Part shown: positions 45,370-57,204 of the stretch, in pieces
How positions within the stretch are numbered: the first letter of the stretch is position 1
Layout of the letters: the number at the start of each line of letters is the position of its first letter
Assembly (NCBI GenBank): GCA_950295325.1
Contig: OX485809.1
Location: 2,978,001 to 3,042,000 of the forward strand
Length of the DNA stretch: 64,000 nucleotides
From: Polytrichum commune
Lineage: Eukaryota > Streptophyta > Polytrichopsida > Polytrichales > Polytrichaceae
Reading direction: 5' to 3'
Program-made: the position numbers and the translations under genes
Notes under the pieces: generated by a model
What the model saw: the letters and a program-made list of their open reading frames with translations, nothing else
Told to the model about the DNA's origin: nothing
Databases searched by the model: none

Positions 45370-47130
45370 CAATCCCGGCATGGCAACAACTGGGACTTTG
45401 ATAGAGAATTATCAATTGGTATATCACTTTATAATGGTTACAATATGATTATTGACTTGGCATATTTATAATGTTGATAAAGAGAAAGTCAAGATGAATC
45501 CAATGGTATTAAAATTTATGTAAATAGACTAGTTTTAATATAAAATAGAATGGTTTAAAGTTGTCTATTGAGGTATATTTATATTACGGGGGTCATAGTC
45601 CAAACCTTGAGAATTTTCTTCATCTTATTAATAATTATAATTATAATAGTATACTAATTATAATAAAATATACAAGAATTAGAGTATTTCTAGTCCAACC
45701 CATGTTTTGAAGTACTTTATAATAATTATATAATAGTTTATTATAGAACCATATTATGCTCTCAAATGGTTTTATTATCCAAGGACCCGTGAAATCCCAA
45801 GGGGTGCACCTTTCATTTAAAACCAAGAACCACGTGCATTCACAACATACTCTAAAAAACCCCTACATACAAGTTTTTATTGTAAAATCAAGCAATACAC
45901 CTAGAATTTCAGTGATAAAAATAAAAGTAACGATATGTACACATGAAAAAAATTACATTCATATATAGTCATTTACATAAGTATACAAATATACTATTGA
46001 ATAACAATGAACCCCTATCATATGTAACATGCAAAATCCTAGCATTCATTAATAAAGTTGTAGGAGACTTTTCCATCCCCTAGATGTAACTCATAAACAT
46101 CTAAGCTTACAATATATGTCACAAAAGCTAATGCGATACTTGTTTCTGAATCTACCATCAAATTATCCATAAGATCGTAAGTCCACTTATTATTGGTTCC
46201 TTTTTTATACCAACATAAACCAATATTCATATTTGATGGACAATCCATCAAGTCAATTGCATCCCTATACTCCACCCAAATGATCATCAAATTTTCTACG
46301 CATCCTATAAACCCTCCCAACAAACCAAACCTTAATTGGAGCTAAATTTTTGGTCTACGACATTCTTGGACAATTCTAGCTTCAGGTTTGTTAAAAAGAA
46401 TACACTCCACAATCACAACCAAGACCTAATATATAATCATGATTTGTGGCAATGAGGAGTTTAGGCTTTAGGTACATGGATGAGATAAAGAAATGAGAAA
46501 AAATCAACCTAGTTTCATCAATTATTAAATACTCATCCCATAAAGTCTAGTGACCCTACCATACAAGTACAAATGTTGTATATTTTCTAGAGGTCCTCCA
46601 TACATGTACATAAGTACGAGTTATAATTTGTGTAGCATTTGTATACATGACACGGAAAAGTTCAAATGAATACTCTTTTTGTACACTCACGTATACTCAT
46701 ATGTGTTATGAAAGGTGCACCCCCCAGGCTTGCATTATATCCCAGATGTTGCCACCCCATGAGTACAATATTATGTAGGTGGATGGAAAGATCAAGATTA
46801 GTCACTTTACAAGAGGCATGGCAATGTAATCAAATGCTAATGTGAGACTGAATCCTTTTTGAAGAGAGATACAAGTTTGTTATGCCAGTGAGGCCAGACA
46901 CAACCCTCATTGACATGTTAAAGGTTCCCTATTTGTATAAGAGTTGACATGATTGACATTAGTATAGAGTTACAGCATGATTGCTAAGTAGCATGTGTTG
47001 ATTCAAAGCCAAATTATAAATCATATAGGGACATTTTGGTGCACTTTCTCAAATGCAAACAGTTAAGGCAACCATGTTTAAGGTAGATGGGTCTAAAATG
47101 GCTCCTTTTCCCAAATAGCCCACTTCATCT
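45370..47130. other. no gene supported
   Basis: Very AT-rich around 45,400-46,000. A minus-strand frame of 94 codons at 46,039-46,323 has protein-like composition but no recognised motif. Confidence 0.35.
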
Positions 47131-47336
47131 AGGATTCCAACCGCCAGCATGACATACACTAGATCACAAAATTACACAAATATGGTGATTGGCAAACATG
47201 GAATACAAATATTCAAAGTTGTGGTTGTTATGTTGTTGCTTTTGTTGTTGTCATTTGATGTTTTTGTCCCCACAAATGCACATTCCTTCTTATTTCTGAA
47301 CAAGTGGTTTTTGCAAATAGACTTGATTGTCAATTT
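47131..47336 (-). mobile_element. copy of the 221-bp element found at 55,856
   Basis: Inverted relative to 55,856-56,076. It shares GGTGATTGGCAAACATGGAA-type sequence and GATGTTTTTGTCCCCACAA. It abuts the copia remnant that follows. Confidence 0.6.
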
Positions 47337-47344
47337 GAAGTCAT

Positions 47345-47742
47345 GTCATCTGCAGTAGAAAGCAACCTTGTGTTGCATTATCCTCCACTAAAATGGACAA
47401 CATGTCTTAATCTTGTTGCACCAAGGAAGGTGTATGGCTACACCAACTACTTGTTGAGATTCAGGACCCTCACAAACCTTACTTCTATCTTGTGCGATAA
47501 TCAACATGTTATTAAGCTCCTTAGAATCTTGTGTTTCAAGAAACATATTTTCCATTCAACACCACTTTATTAGCGATCTCGTCCTTGGAGGAGTGCTAGT
47601 AGCTACAATTTTCTCATGTTCCTTCAACCAACCAGATTGCTAACATCCTCACCAAACCTCTTGGCGCACTCTCTTTGAAAAGCAACGCCAAGCTCTCGGT
47701 CTTGTTCCCATTTCTGAGCTCCCATCTACCTCTTTCTAATCT
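47345..47742 (+). pseudogene. Ty1/copia polyprotein C-terminal remnant (RNase H end)
   Basis: Translation across frames gives KEGVWLHQLL, then LCDNQHVIKL followed by a FKKHIFH word, then VPSTNQIANILTKPLGALS and a QALGLVPISELPS end before TAA. This is the order at the end of copia RNase H: E-x-VWL, CDN-x-VI-KL, a H-x-RSKH-like motif and the VPS..Q.A.ILTK.L tail. Several single-base frameshifts and one in-frame stop show that it is dead. No LTR was found beside it. Confidence 0.8.
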
Positions 47743-47831
47743 ACACCATGGAATTTTGGACAAATGCCAACATTAGGTGGCATGTCATTTGCCACTACAT
47801 ATGCTGATAGGAGGTAGCTCTAACTACACTC

Positions 47832-48212
47832 ATGCCTCCATCTCGCACTCCACTCTCCCCAAACGCTCCTACAGAGACTCTCAGAAGTGGCCAATTCCAT
47901 TTGGCTTGCAAAAGTATGTCTTCTCTCACAAGTGCACTGAAGCAATTGGTGATAATTCCCACAAATCGATCTGCACAACACCTAGGCATTCCATTCAATA
48001 GACTGGGATACAAAGCGGGCCCATCCTCAATTCACCCACCAAAATCTACACACCCAAGCCGGCCGTACTGTCTATCTTTGAATCATGACCATACCAGGGT
48101 TTTACCAGCTCATCAAGAAAGATGGGAAGACATGAGAAGACTTCAGAGATTCTCTGGCACACTTTCCATTCTTGAAAACTTTCCAATTCATAAGGGAGTG
48201 TTTCGGCACTAA
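47832..48212 (+). other. uncharacterised open frame, 126 codons
   Basis: ATG at 47,832 to a stop at 48,210-48,212. The product is rich in P, S, H and R and has no recognised domain, signal or membrane segment. It lies just after the copia remnant and may be chance or transposon-derived. Confidence 0.2.
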
Positions 48213-48249
48213 TGCCGTGCACATGAGCGCCTAGCAGAGGCAATGAATT

Positions 48250-50149
48250 TCATCTAGCTCCACCAGCGAGGGTGGAGAAGCGGATTGTCCGCTTCAATCC
48301 GGAAACCACAGGTTCACCGCCCTCCGCCGGGTAATTCTTTGCCAAGTTTCTCACTACGAAACAACTTCAACACTCTCAAACTCCCTCTTTCTCCTTTCTC
48401 TCTCACACTCAGACACATATGAAAGCAAACAAAGGTCAGGGAAGAGTGAGTACCGGAAGCGGGCGGAGGTGGAGGCTGGGACGCAAGGCACTCTCCACCC
48501 ACCTAGCATGTGAGCCTCTACACACGCCCCCGGCTAGCCAATCGTAGGAGACCACGTGGACCGGCACCATGTGTGCCTGCCTACCATTACTACATGCTCC
48601 CTCCTTAGAAATCTGAAGGCATGCACCAACTAGCTCCTTACCAAGGTCCAAAGTATCTACAGCTAGTGTTCCCTCTCTATCCCCTTCTTGTGTCCTAAAT
48701 TCCGCATTCGCATCCCTTAAAGGTCCTCCCACCTTAGGGTTGAAGGAACTGTCAAAGAGCTTTGACTCGTCACTCATCACAGTGCAAAGACTGGAAGAAC
48801 CAATGACCTATCATAGAATATATCTTTCAAAACAGTAGGCACACCAACCAAATGCTGAGCAAACTCATTCCCGTAATGACACTCTCTCTACTAAGTGAGT
48901 GTAGAAAGGATCTACGGATTTGTTGATAGGAACTACCATGGTGGTTCACTTGGCTCAGGTTGAGTTCGAGGGGAGGTGTTGTCAGCAGGATGAAGTACCA
49001 GTGCTCACTATCAGTTAGACTCAGCAATAGCAAAAAATAGACTCGCCATTAGACAGTTGTTACTCCACGGAGTGACGTGACCTAGGAACGCAAGCAGTAC
49101 ACCAGGAAGTGGCTACTGGGCACTTTCAGGAAAGATCGTGAGCCCAATTAATAGGTATGGCATTACTTTCTCCTGACCTCTATAAGAACTGAGCTCCCTT
49201 TGTAGATACTCTGCTGCAATCAAATTTTAATACGTTTTGCTTTTAATACATTCTAACTGTAGTCAACAGCAAAATCTCTTTTATACACATGTCTTCTTGG
49301 TATCCATTTTTGGAGCCACACCTAGCCACATAACACTCACACAGGTGTATGATTAAGATAAGTAACCGAATCAGGCAGGTCTACCTTGGTATTCCTAGAA
49401 GTGAACTCCTAACCTTCACCAGGAATCTTTTCTTTGTGAATACAGCATGCGGATCAATTCACATGCACTGATGCATTGATGACTGGAACACATTGATGCA
49501 TTGATGCACTGATAAAAACAAGAAATGACTAGAATCTCTTTACCTTGTGTCAGTTGACTAAGAAATCAGTGGAGGCGTTGAGAGGCTGGTGAGCATGGAC
49601 AATATTTTACCTTGAATTATATGTTACAAGTAGAATTCAAGATCATCTCTGCAGAAATGTGCAGTGCATCAGGTGTGAAGTATGATAAACAGAAATCCCT
49701 GTACTAGTAAGAGGGTTATCTTTAGATGTTCACATGTGTCCATGTGCACAAGCATTCACTACGAGTAGAGTCCTAGAAAATTGTTCAAGGTTAGATCTGA
49801 AACAGATCGCTAAAGTAGCTGATTCTACTCGGGTCCATCCCTGTTGTGTGGCTCCTAAGTCTGTAGCTGGTATGCAACTCTGCCAAGCTGCAAACCTCTT
49901 TACTGAAATCCAGCAAGATCGTCAACACTGAACTTGTGGAAGTCCATAAGAGAAGCGTGCACAGACTGGTGTTATCAACTTGAAGTGGTTTACTCGTCCA
50001 TAGTAGGCACACATCACAACAAAGCAAGCAAGGGATCAGACGTGGAACTTGTTCAAGTGGAGCTTGTCACTCCAACAAAGCATGCGAGTGATTCAAGAGG
50101 CTGATAAGCATGGACAAGAAATTTGTGGCTTTAATTTCACTGCTGCTGC
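48250..50149. other. 3' flank of the LYR gene, no gene supported
   Basis: A minus-strand frame of 113 codons from an ATG at 48,777 down to 48,436 starts MSDESKLFDSS but has no recognised domain. A fragment of the ACCACTCAAATATAGG repeat lies at 49,200-49,380. Confidence 0.35.
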
Positions 50150-53100
50150 TCATCGTGCTTCAATGGGGACATTCGACAAGCTGTTCCCAAAGACCGTGGA
50201 GGTTTCCCACTCCAACGAGGCAGCCAACATCTTGGAGAGGCCGAAAGTGGCATCCTTCATGCTCGGCCGCGCTGCAGGGTCGGCATCGACACAAGTTCGC
50301 GCTAGACTTGCAATGCTGAATGCTGTGTCCATGGGGTACGCATTATGCAACTGGGGATCCATGAATTCGCGGAACCGTTCCATTTGCATCTCATCACCTC
50401 CATGAGCACCGTCCAACACGTTGTGTATCATGTCAGAGAGGGCCCTCTCTTTCCCACCTGATCTTCCTTCATCATCGTCGGTGCGGACGATGGCTTCCTT
50501 GCCAGATAAAATCTCCAAGAGCACCACCCCAAATGCAAATACATCAGCCTTTGGTGTAACAAGGCCATGCTCTAAATACTCAGGTGCCATGTATCCCTGA
50601 GTACCCGTGATATGGCGTGTCAACAGAGGCCCTGCCCCAGAGTTGGCAGATGATTTCGCCATGCCGAAATTGGCCACTTTGGCACGGAAGTTGGCGTCCA
50701 GGAGAATGTTGCTACTCTTCACATCTTTGTGCACAAAACTGGGGTTCGTGTAGTTGTGGATGTACTCCAGTCCGGAGGCAACATCCAGAGCAATCTGCAC
50801 TCGTGCTGTCCACGGTAGGTATACCGAGCTTTGGGTGAACCTGTTGTTGGGAATTGCCGGTTGATTGCACAGACAATCACTGAGGGACCCATTCTCTGCA
50901 TATTCGTACACCAAAAACAAATGCTCCGAACCACCGACACACAAGCCGACCAGCTTCACCTGTGAACATCCATCATGTGATATCACAGTTAAGGTACACA
51001 ACCCTTAAATGGTTATTGTTTTCAACTAACCCCACATCTCCTAGGATATGAAACACACAATTAGTGCGAGATGGTTAGCAAATTTAAGTCAAGGCCATAG
51101 CCACTTTTCTCATGATTTTTGGATCTCATATGAATATCTTACTCATTATCAAAGTGAAGATTCTAGTGCTCATTAAATTGCCATATAGGTGAACTCCCCC
51201 ATTTATGTTGATGATTGAGCTTAGAATGGTTATCATGTTTGGAGCACACAGTCCAATCTCTTTTAAACACATGCTTTTTTGGTATCCATTCTTGGACCCA
51301 CATCTAACCACATACCACTCAAATATAGGTGAGAGATTAAGATTAGTGACCGCACATCTACCTAGTAGAGCATTGAAGTGCAACAATAGTAGAACAAATT
51401 ACATAACTACCAGGTGTCGGCCTAGGAATATGGAGATAAGCCAAGTCTCCAGCAATTTGCGACTTGCATTAACAATGCACTAGGAGTTACATCACAAACC
51501 TCTAAATTGATGTATCGACATTGATTTCACATCAATTCAATCACCTCAGCCTGCAACATTTAGTCAATGCCTACCAAACATAGGGTTGCAAAATACTCTT
51601 TTATTTCTATATTTCATATCCATCTACAAGACCTAAAAGGTTGATTTATGAGTTGAATCAATGTTGAATAAATCATTGAGATATGTGGATTATCACAAAT
51701 AATCCACCCTGAAGGGTATGTACCAATATTGACTCAACATTAAACCCACTGTTCACTTGCATTTCGACTCTTGAGATGTGGAGCCAACTAAATAAGTACA
51801 CTAGTATATCCAAGCAAAACAAGTGTTGACCCATCACAAAGAGATTGACTGTTCTTTCAACTGTTCTGGCTAATGAGGAAGAAGCTATGCACCCCCAAAC
51901 TGCTGCAGATTAATTTTCTGACAGACTTGACACAACATAAGGACGATCACTCAATCACAAAAGTCTAGGTCCATATCTTAAGACTGTTTTTTATCACATC
52001 GAACTACAACATTAGAGTTACCCTTGAATTCAACCGGAGTTCTCGTTGGGAGTTGGTTGTTTTGCATACAACACTTTCCATGTTCGGTTGTGCATGCTTG
52101 GAGTCAGCGTGGAGGTCTGAATGAAGGACATTGTATATTGGTTTATTGAGGACCAATTTCTTTTTAGCACCTTTTGGCATGCCAAAAAGAGTTTGGCCCC
52201 CAACAATCCGATTAATAGTATTATACGCAAAACAACCAACTCCCTATGAAAAGGAGTCCGATTGAACTAAAGGAAAACTCTATTGAACCAGTGCCGATCA
52301 GAGATAGGGTTGCCATTTTAATCACACTGACTCAACATTAAACGCTGGTGCAGAACATCTGATCAAAGCAAGTGGTAACCAGAACAGGGCTGCTCCACAC
52401 ATGTCAGGCTAAAAGCAATGGCTGTGGAATACACTACCTACTACCTTTAACAAGGCTGTGATTGCTAACACTTCTCAAAACTTTAGTCGGTTTCAGGTTC
52501 TGGGTTGCATGCATGTGCAGTGTAGGAGTGAAAACACACAAAAGGAACTCGGAAGGATTGAGCAGGAAAAGGTCGAGGTTTGGTGAAGCTGTCTCCACTG
52601 TGGATTCGGTATTTATTGTGTCGATGGATCCAAATTGAGGTTAACTTCACGTTACAAGAAATTTTATCTTCTGCAGATTAATCTTCAGATAGACACGAGA
52701 GAGTAAGGGCGACTCACTCAGTGCAGATGTGGAAATGGACAAATGCTGTGAAATGCAAAAGCAAAGATCCCGATTCTAGGAGTGTGGATGGAATTGCCTT
52801 AAGAACTGCAAAATTAGTAGCAACAAAGGAGCACACCAAATGGGTAGGAGACAGACAGATAGGTGATATACATACCAAATTGCTGTGGTGCACTTGACAC
52901 AAGATTTTGAGTTCTTGCGACATGTTGCCCTTCATCTGTTTGATGGCCACCATCTGGCCCGCCAGACGACCTCGGTACACAGATCCCTGAATGTTGTTCG
53001 CTTCGCTGAAATCGTTCGTTGCAGATTGAAGTTCCTGGTACGAGTATAGAGTGGGCTTATCGGAGCCCATCATGTCCGACATGCCAGACATAACCATGTC

Positions 53101-54195
53101 CAACTGAAATCCATTGGCAGGTTTGATCACGGAGTCAGGGTTTTTATCTCCACTCATCATCGGTGCACTTTGGTAAAACTTTCCATCTGCACTCTTGTAC
53201 ACCCCTTTTTCGTCATCAGAAGACTTCTCTTTCTGACACACCTTGAGTAACAGCAAAACCCCACAAAGGGCACCAAAAGCCATCCCCACAACACCCACAG
53301 CAACTCCAATGTACAAGGGTTTCTTGGAGGTCGAAGATGTGGTGGCAGCAGTTGTGGGAGAGTTTGGAGATGGCGAAGGGGAGACAACAGGCGATGATGC
53401 CGGTCCCGAAGAGAAGGAAATCGAAGAAAGAGCAGGTAACTTGACAAGAGGGATGAGCAGAGTGGTGTTTGAATTAAGGGTTACGTTCGATGCGAGGTCA
53501 TTCGCAGCGAGAAGCGCCGAAGTGGAGATGTTAAAGTAACTGCTGATGAGGCTAGGCGTATCCCCAGGGAACACAACATATGTGAGCAAATACTTCGTCC
53601 CATTTGCAATCTGCGCAGCAGTTGGACATGCACAAAAGATTGGCACCGTCATCACTTGTCCGATTTGGAGGTCGGTTGGCACCAAAGTGGGGTTAGAAAC
53701 TTCTATGGCCTGGTATGTCGTCAAACCCCCGTAGATTGTCACCGAGAGAAGCCAAAATGTGTCTCCACTCACAATCGTGTGCAACACGTCCCTCTGTGTC
53801 GTTACGTTCTTGCATGCGCAAGATAAAGGGATGTATAAGGGTTGCTGCGCTTTCAGCAAGGTGCTGCTTGTCAGATTCGATGATGTCCGGCTCAAGCTTG
53901 CAATGCTTGAGGCCGTTGTGTTGAAGTAGCCTCCCACCTTGGCGAGCGTTTGGTTGCCGTCGATGGTTCGGTACAATGCGTAGGTGCTGCATGATTTCTT
54001 CGCCCCCGAGCATGTGTAGCCATCTGTGAGGTTGTACTGCTGCTGAGCCATGGCGGTCATGGACATGGAGCCAAAAACAAACACCATCAACAACAACATC
54101 CGGCCGCTTCCGGAAAACATCGTCATCCTCCTGAACGTTGATACAGATGAAGCTGAACTCTGCTTGTTTCCTCCCAAGTTACAACACACAAACAT
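50150..54195 (-). CDS. LysM receptor-like pseudokinase, LYR class (LYK4/LYK5/NFP type)
   Basis: Two coding exons on the minus strand: 54,195-52,876 and 50,959-50,150, joined in phase 0 (...HHSNL | VKLVGLC...), 709 aa. In order: signal peptide with core RMLLLMVFVFGSMSMTAMA (cleavage near residue 50); three LysM repeats (about 70-125, 137-190, 206-253) with CxC pairs at 126-128 and 188-190; a Ser/Pro/Thr-rich stem; a membrane helix at about 293-317; a kinase domain from about 385. LysM receptors bind chitin or lipo-chitin oligosaccharides at the plasma membrane. The ATP-loop glycines are reduced (IQGSVYRG). Lys419 (VAIK) and HKD at 517-519 remain, but the DFG aspartate is Asn537 (ANFG). That fits LYR proteins, which signal through an active LYK/CERK1-type partner. 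The start at 54,195 is the first ATG after an in-frame stop. The ATG at 54,126 (residue 24) would give a tighter signal peptide and is a serious alternative. Confidence 0.93.
50960..52875 (-). other. coding intron of the LYR gene
   Basis: On the minus strand the donor is TTG|GTATGTATAT at 52,875 and the acceptor is GATGTTCACAG|GTG at 50,960. It is 1,916 bp, phase 0, inside the kinase domain between the N-lobe and the hinge. It contains a copy of the ACCACTCAAATATAGG dispersed repeat. Confidence 0.9.
51035..51350 (+). repeat. 'ACCACTCAAATATAGG' dispersed repeat, best copy
   Basis: Runs from CTAGGATATGAAACACACAA to TACCACTCAAATATAGGTGA and matches 26,020-26,260 and the split copy at 55,830-56,690. 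It lies within the LYR intron, antisense to nothing coding. Confidence 0.65.
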
Positions 54196-54674
54196 CTTTC
54201 CCACCGTTTCTCCTTCAGTACTATCTAGTGTGGTTCTTCACCCTCCTCTCATCAAAACTGCTTTCTTTCTTCTTCTTTTTCTGTCTCGGTGCTGCTTAGG
54301 ACTCCTCCGCACCTTGTATATTTTTTGCAGCCTGTATAGGCAAACTGCTCATGAAGAACAACATGAGGAGCTCGTCTCCGAAACAGCGTCAACTTAAGTC
54401 CAAATATGCGACACACCTTAAAAAAGGACCTCCTCCACAAGAATCAACGTACACACAATAACACATGTCTGTTCCGGCACAACAGGGCAATCGGCCGACA
54501 CTTGCTTAACCTCCGCCAAGAGATTTTGAGCTAAGGTGACGATTTTCTCTAAACCCACCACTGTATGCAGCTATCAAACAACAGAGTTTGACATCTCTAG
54601 AAGAGCAGCTTGAAACCCCAGTATCACAACCTCCACGCAACGAATTTAGAGTTCCACTCAACCCTCCGGAGCAC

Positions 54675-55205
54675 CTGAAACACAAGGGTATCAGCAGTGC
54701 ACCCACAAAAGGCTTTCTACATTTCTACATTGAGTCGAGGTAAGTAACCACAAGATCATTCTTCTACCTCTCATTCAACTAGTAAGAGACTTCCAAGCAA
54801 ACAGCACTAGTCTGGGCTCATTCCCTTACCCCATGAAAGTACTAAGAGCTTGAAGCTCCGTCAAACCCAAAACCCCTCCGATCACTAGTTAAGCCCTTCC
54901 CACGTACTTATGGCCAAATCTCTTGACCCCGCGGTGAAACGGCGTCAATGAGGATGGATGGGGCAGCTAACAAGCACACAAGATGATGTTTTTGACTCTC
55001 AATCATGATCGACCGGCTGCAGAAATCTCTTCCCAAATCACCTCCTATTCCATTTCAGCTCACATGTAATGAATGCACTGTTTAACTCGGCACCCTGACA
55101 GTCCTCCAAATGCTTTACCTACCACACAACACCAAACGTGCAAACTAATGAAGCCCCAGCTTTAAGTGATGTACTAAAGTCTAATCCGTCAGACGTCGTC
55201 CATAC
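54675..55205 (-). other. candidate 5' UTR intron of the LYR gene
   Basis: On the minus strand, AAGCAG|GTATGG at 55,206/55,205 and CTTGTGTTTCAG|GTGCTC at 54,675/54,674 are strong splice sites 531 bp apart. An in-frame stop separates the downstream exon from the LYR start, so any upstream exon is leader. The promoter would then lie beyond about 55,250 and before the MITE remnant at 55,545. Confidence 0.5.
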
Positions 55206-55544
55206 CTGCTTGAAACAGCAGCAAAGCCGCAGCTACATTGGGGTGGAGTCTTGATGGATGATCACCGACAGAGTGAGGAGGGATCCCGCAGAGGAGGCGG
55301 AATTCAGGGGAATGGTCCGACAGAAGCCGTTCTTATTGATTGATTGGGCTGAGGTTCCTCCTGCTCCTGCGGGATTGAAAGAAAGAAAGGGATTGACGAC
55401 CGACGAACGAACGAAGACCGAATCGATGCAACACGACGAACCAGGCGATGACCACGGACGACCCTACTTTCCTACCTACAATCCCCATTTCCCTACTTCA
55501 GTGTCTTGTTTTCCTCCTAGCCTCCTCAAGATGTTCCCAGGAAA

Positions 55545-55665
55545 GAGGGAGGGAATTATCGTGCTCAAGCGTCCAACATAGAAACTTGATTCACCCCGAA
55601 GGGTTGTTCCCGATTCATCTCAAATGACCTCGAGAGTATACTAATTCGGGGTCTTCAATGTTAAT
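55545..55665. mobile_element. partial copy of the 62,690 MITE
   Basis: GAGGGAGGGAATTATCGTGC and CATCTCAAATGACCTCGA resemble the left arm and interior of 62,690-62,957. It lies upstream of the putative LYR promoter. Confidence 0.45.
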
Positions 55666-55829
55666 TCCAATGTCAAATTCACTTATTGAAGGAAGAAGAA
55701 AAAAATCCAAGATGAATGACATGAGAGAGAGGGAGAGAGAGAGATGTGTCGTTTTCCATGATGTTCATGTGAAATATATGAGGTAGACTGTCGTGTGTTA
55801 TTTGAATACTTTTCCCTTTGCACCCACTT

Positions 55830-56690
55830 CTTGTAGGATATGAAACATGCAATCAATTGGCATTTGAGTATACTTGGACAAACCACGTGTTTTACGATAA
55901 GGGATGTGCGCTTGTGGGGACAAAAACATCACACGACAATCGCAAAGGCAACAACACGACAACCAGAACTTCGAATGTTTGCATTCCATGTTTGCCAACC
56001 ACCCTATTTGTGTAGTTTTGCGATCTAGTGTACGCCTTCGTATTGGTGGTTGGAATTGTCCAAAAGTCATGCATAAATGCAATCACATTTAAATTATGGT
56101 TAATTAGTGCAAGATTATTAGCAAATCTGAATCACGCATGTGACCATTTGCCTCATAGTTCTCTTGGAACTCATGTGAATATCTCATTCATTATCAAAGT
56201 GACCATTTACGTGTTCATGAAGTGGTCATGTCAACCCCCCCCCCCCAATCATGTTATTTAACCTAAAACAATTATCATATCAGCGACCAAAAACTAAATC
56301 TTATGAGAGCCAATAACACGTGAACCATGTTAAACTAAAGTAAATAAGTATCCCCAAAAAACACGTTCTAACTTCTTCCATAATACTTTCGAATTGAAAA
56401 ACAAATTGTGATATTTTGTCATGTGTTGAACCCAATAAGAAGGAGAGAAATGTCGGGTTGGCTTTTGTTGCGTCCAATAAAGTGTGCAATCAATCATAAG
56501 GCCATGCCAATTCTATTCCCATTTTTTTAGTGGTTAGAGGCATGCCCTTATCAGTTTACTACATCCGAGGGTACTCTTTTGAACACGTAGTCTTATGTTT
56601 TTCAAAAACACATGTGTTTTTTGATGTTTGATAATAAATCACACCTAACTACACCACATACCACTCAAATATAGGTGTTCAAATTATTGC
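55830..56690 (+). repeat. 'ACCACTCAAATATAGG' repeat, split by an insertion
   Basis: GTAGGATATGAAACATGCAA begins it, ATTAGTGCAAGATTATTAGC resumes it after the insertion, and ACCACTCAAATATAGGTG closes it. A run of 14 C lies at about 56,236-56,249. Confidence 0.6.
55856..56076. mobile_element. 221-bp element with 9-bp target duplication
   Basis: ATGCAATCA occurs directly at both edges (55,847-55,855 and 56,077-56,085), and the interrupted repeat on either side resumes correctly. Ends contain ACTTGGACAAACC and, reversed, ACTTTTGGACAATTCC as weak inverted repeats. A 9-bp duplication is typical of Mutator-like elements. A second copy is at 47,131-47,336. Confidence 0.7.
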
Positions 56691-56999
56691 TGTGTTGGAA
56701 TTAGGCACCAAACAAAAAAACAAAAAAAGGAACTTGGTCACTCGTAATACAAAAGGGTTTTTATCATGCATTCTTTATTACCCCCTTTTCTACCTGCCCT
56801 TGTTCCTTCCTACATGCTTGCCTGAAGCACTGCTCGAGGAGGACCAGCAGTTAGTTACAGATGAACTTATAACTAGGATTTCAAGAAATAAGAACTTGTC
56901 CAAAAATGAACAATGAGATGGTGTGAAAGTAATGTTTGTGCCGTCAAGATATGCACATCGCATAACACGTTGTTTGGAGAAAGACAACTACACTAAACT

Positions 57000-57200
57000 T
57001 CCCAATTATTGTGTGTTACTATTTGGAGTTACACGGTGCAATAACGTCTTACTCAGGAGGTCAATTTTTACTAACAAAAGTTCAATAGGTTGTTCGGTCA
57101 TTATAAAACATTAATGACTTTGTTTGGTAAAAAAATTCATATTCTCATCAAATAGTTATAGCATTGCGTATCTTCAAATAATAACACGCACTTATTGGGA
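57000..57200. mobile_element. ~201-bp MITE (copy 2)
   Basis: TCCCAATTATTGTGTGTTAC at the left is mirrored by ATAACACGCACTTATTGGGA. The arms continue inward through TATTTGGAGTTACAC. Related to 28,345-28,540. Confidence 0.75.
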
Positions 57201-57204
57201 TAAT

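Noticed and set aside
48436-48777. 113-codon minus-strand frame containing VHVVSYDWL, slightly BRCT-like
   Set aside because: One short resemblance is not enough to call a domain; no second motif or gene structure supports it.
53157-54013. Additional long frames on both strands within the first LYR exon
   Set aside because: They are shadows of the real coding frame in a GC-richer exon.
54202-54204. GTG as start codon of the LYR receptor
   Set aside because: Plant nuclear genes start with ATG; the ATG three codons later is the first valid one after the in-frame stop.
55258-55581. Plus-strand frame of 107 codons upstream of the LYR gene
   Set aside because: It lies antisense to the putative LYR leader exon and promoter, has no domain, and its end runs into a MITE remnant.
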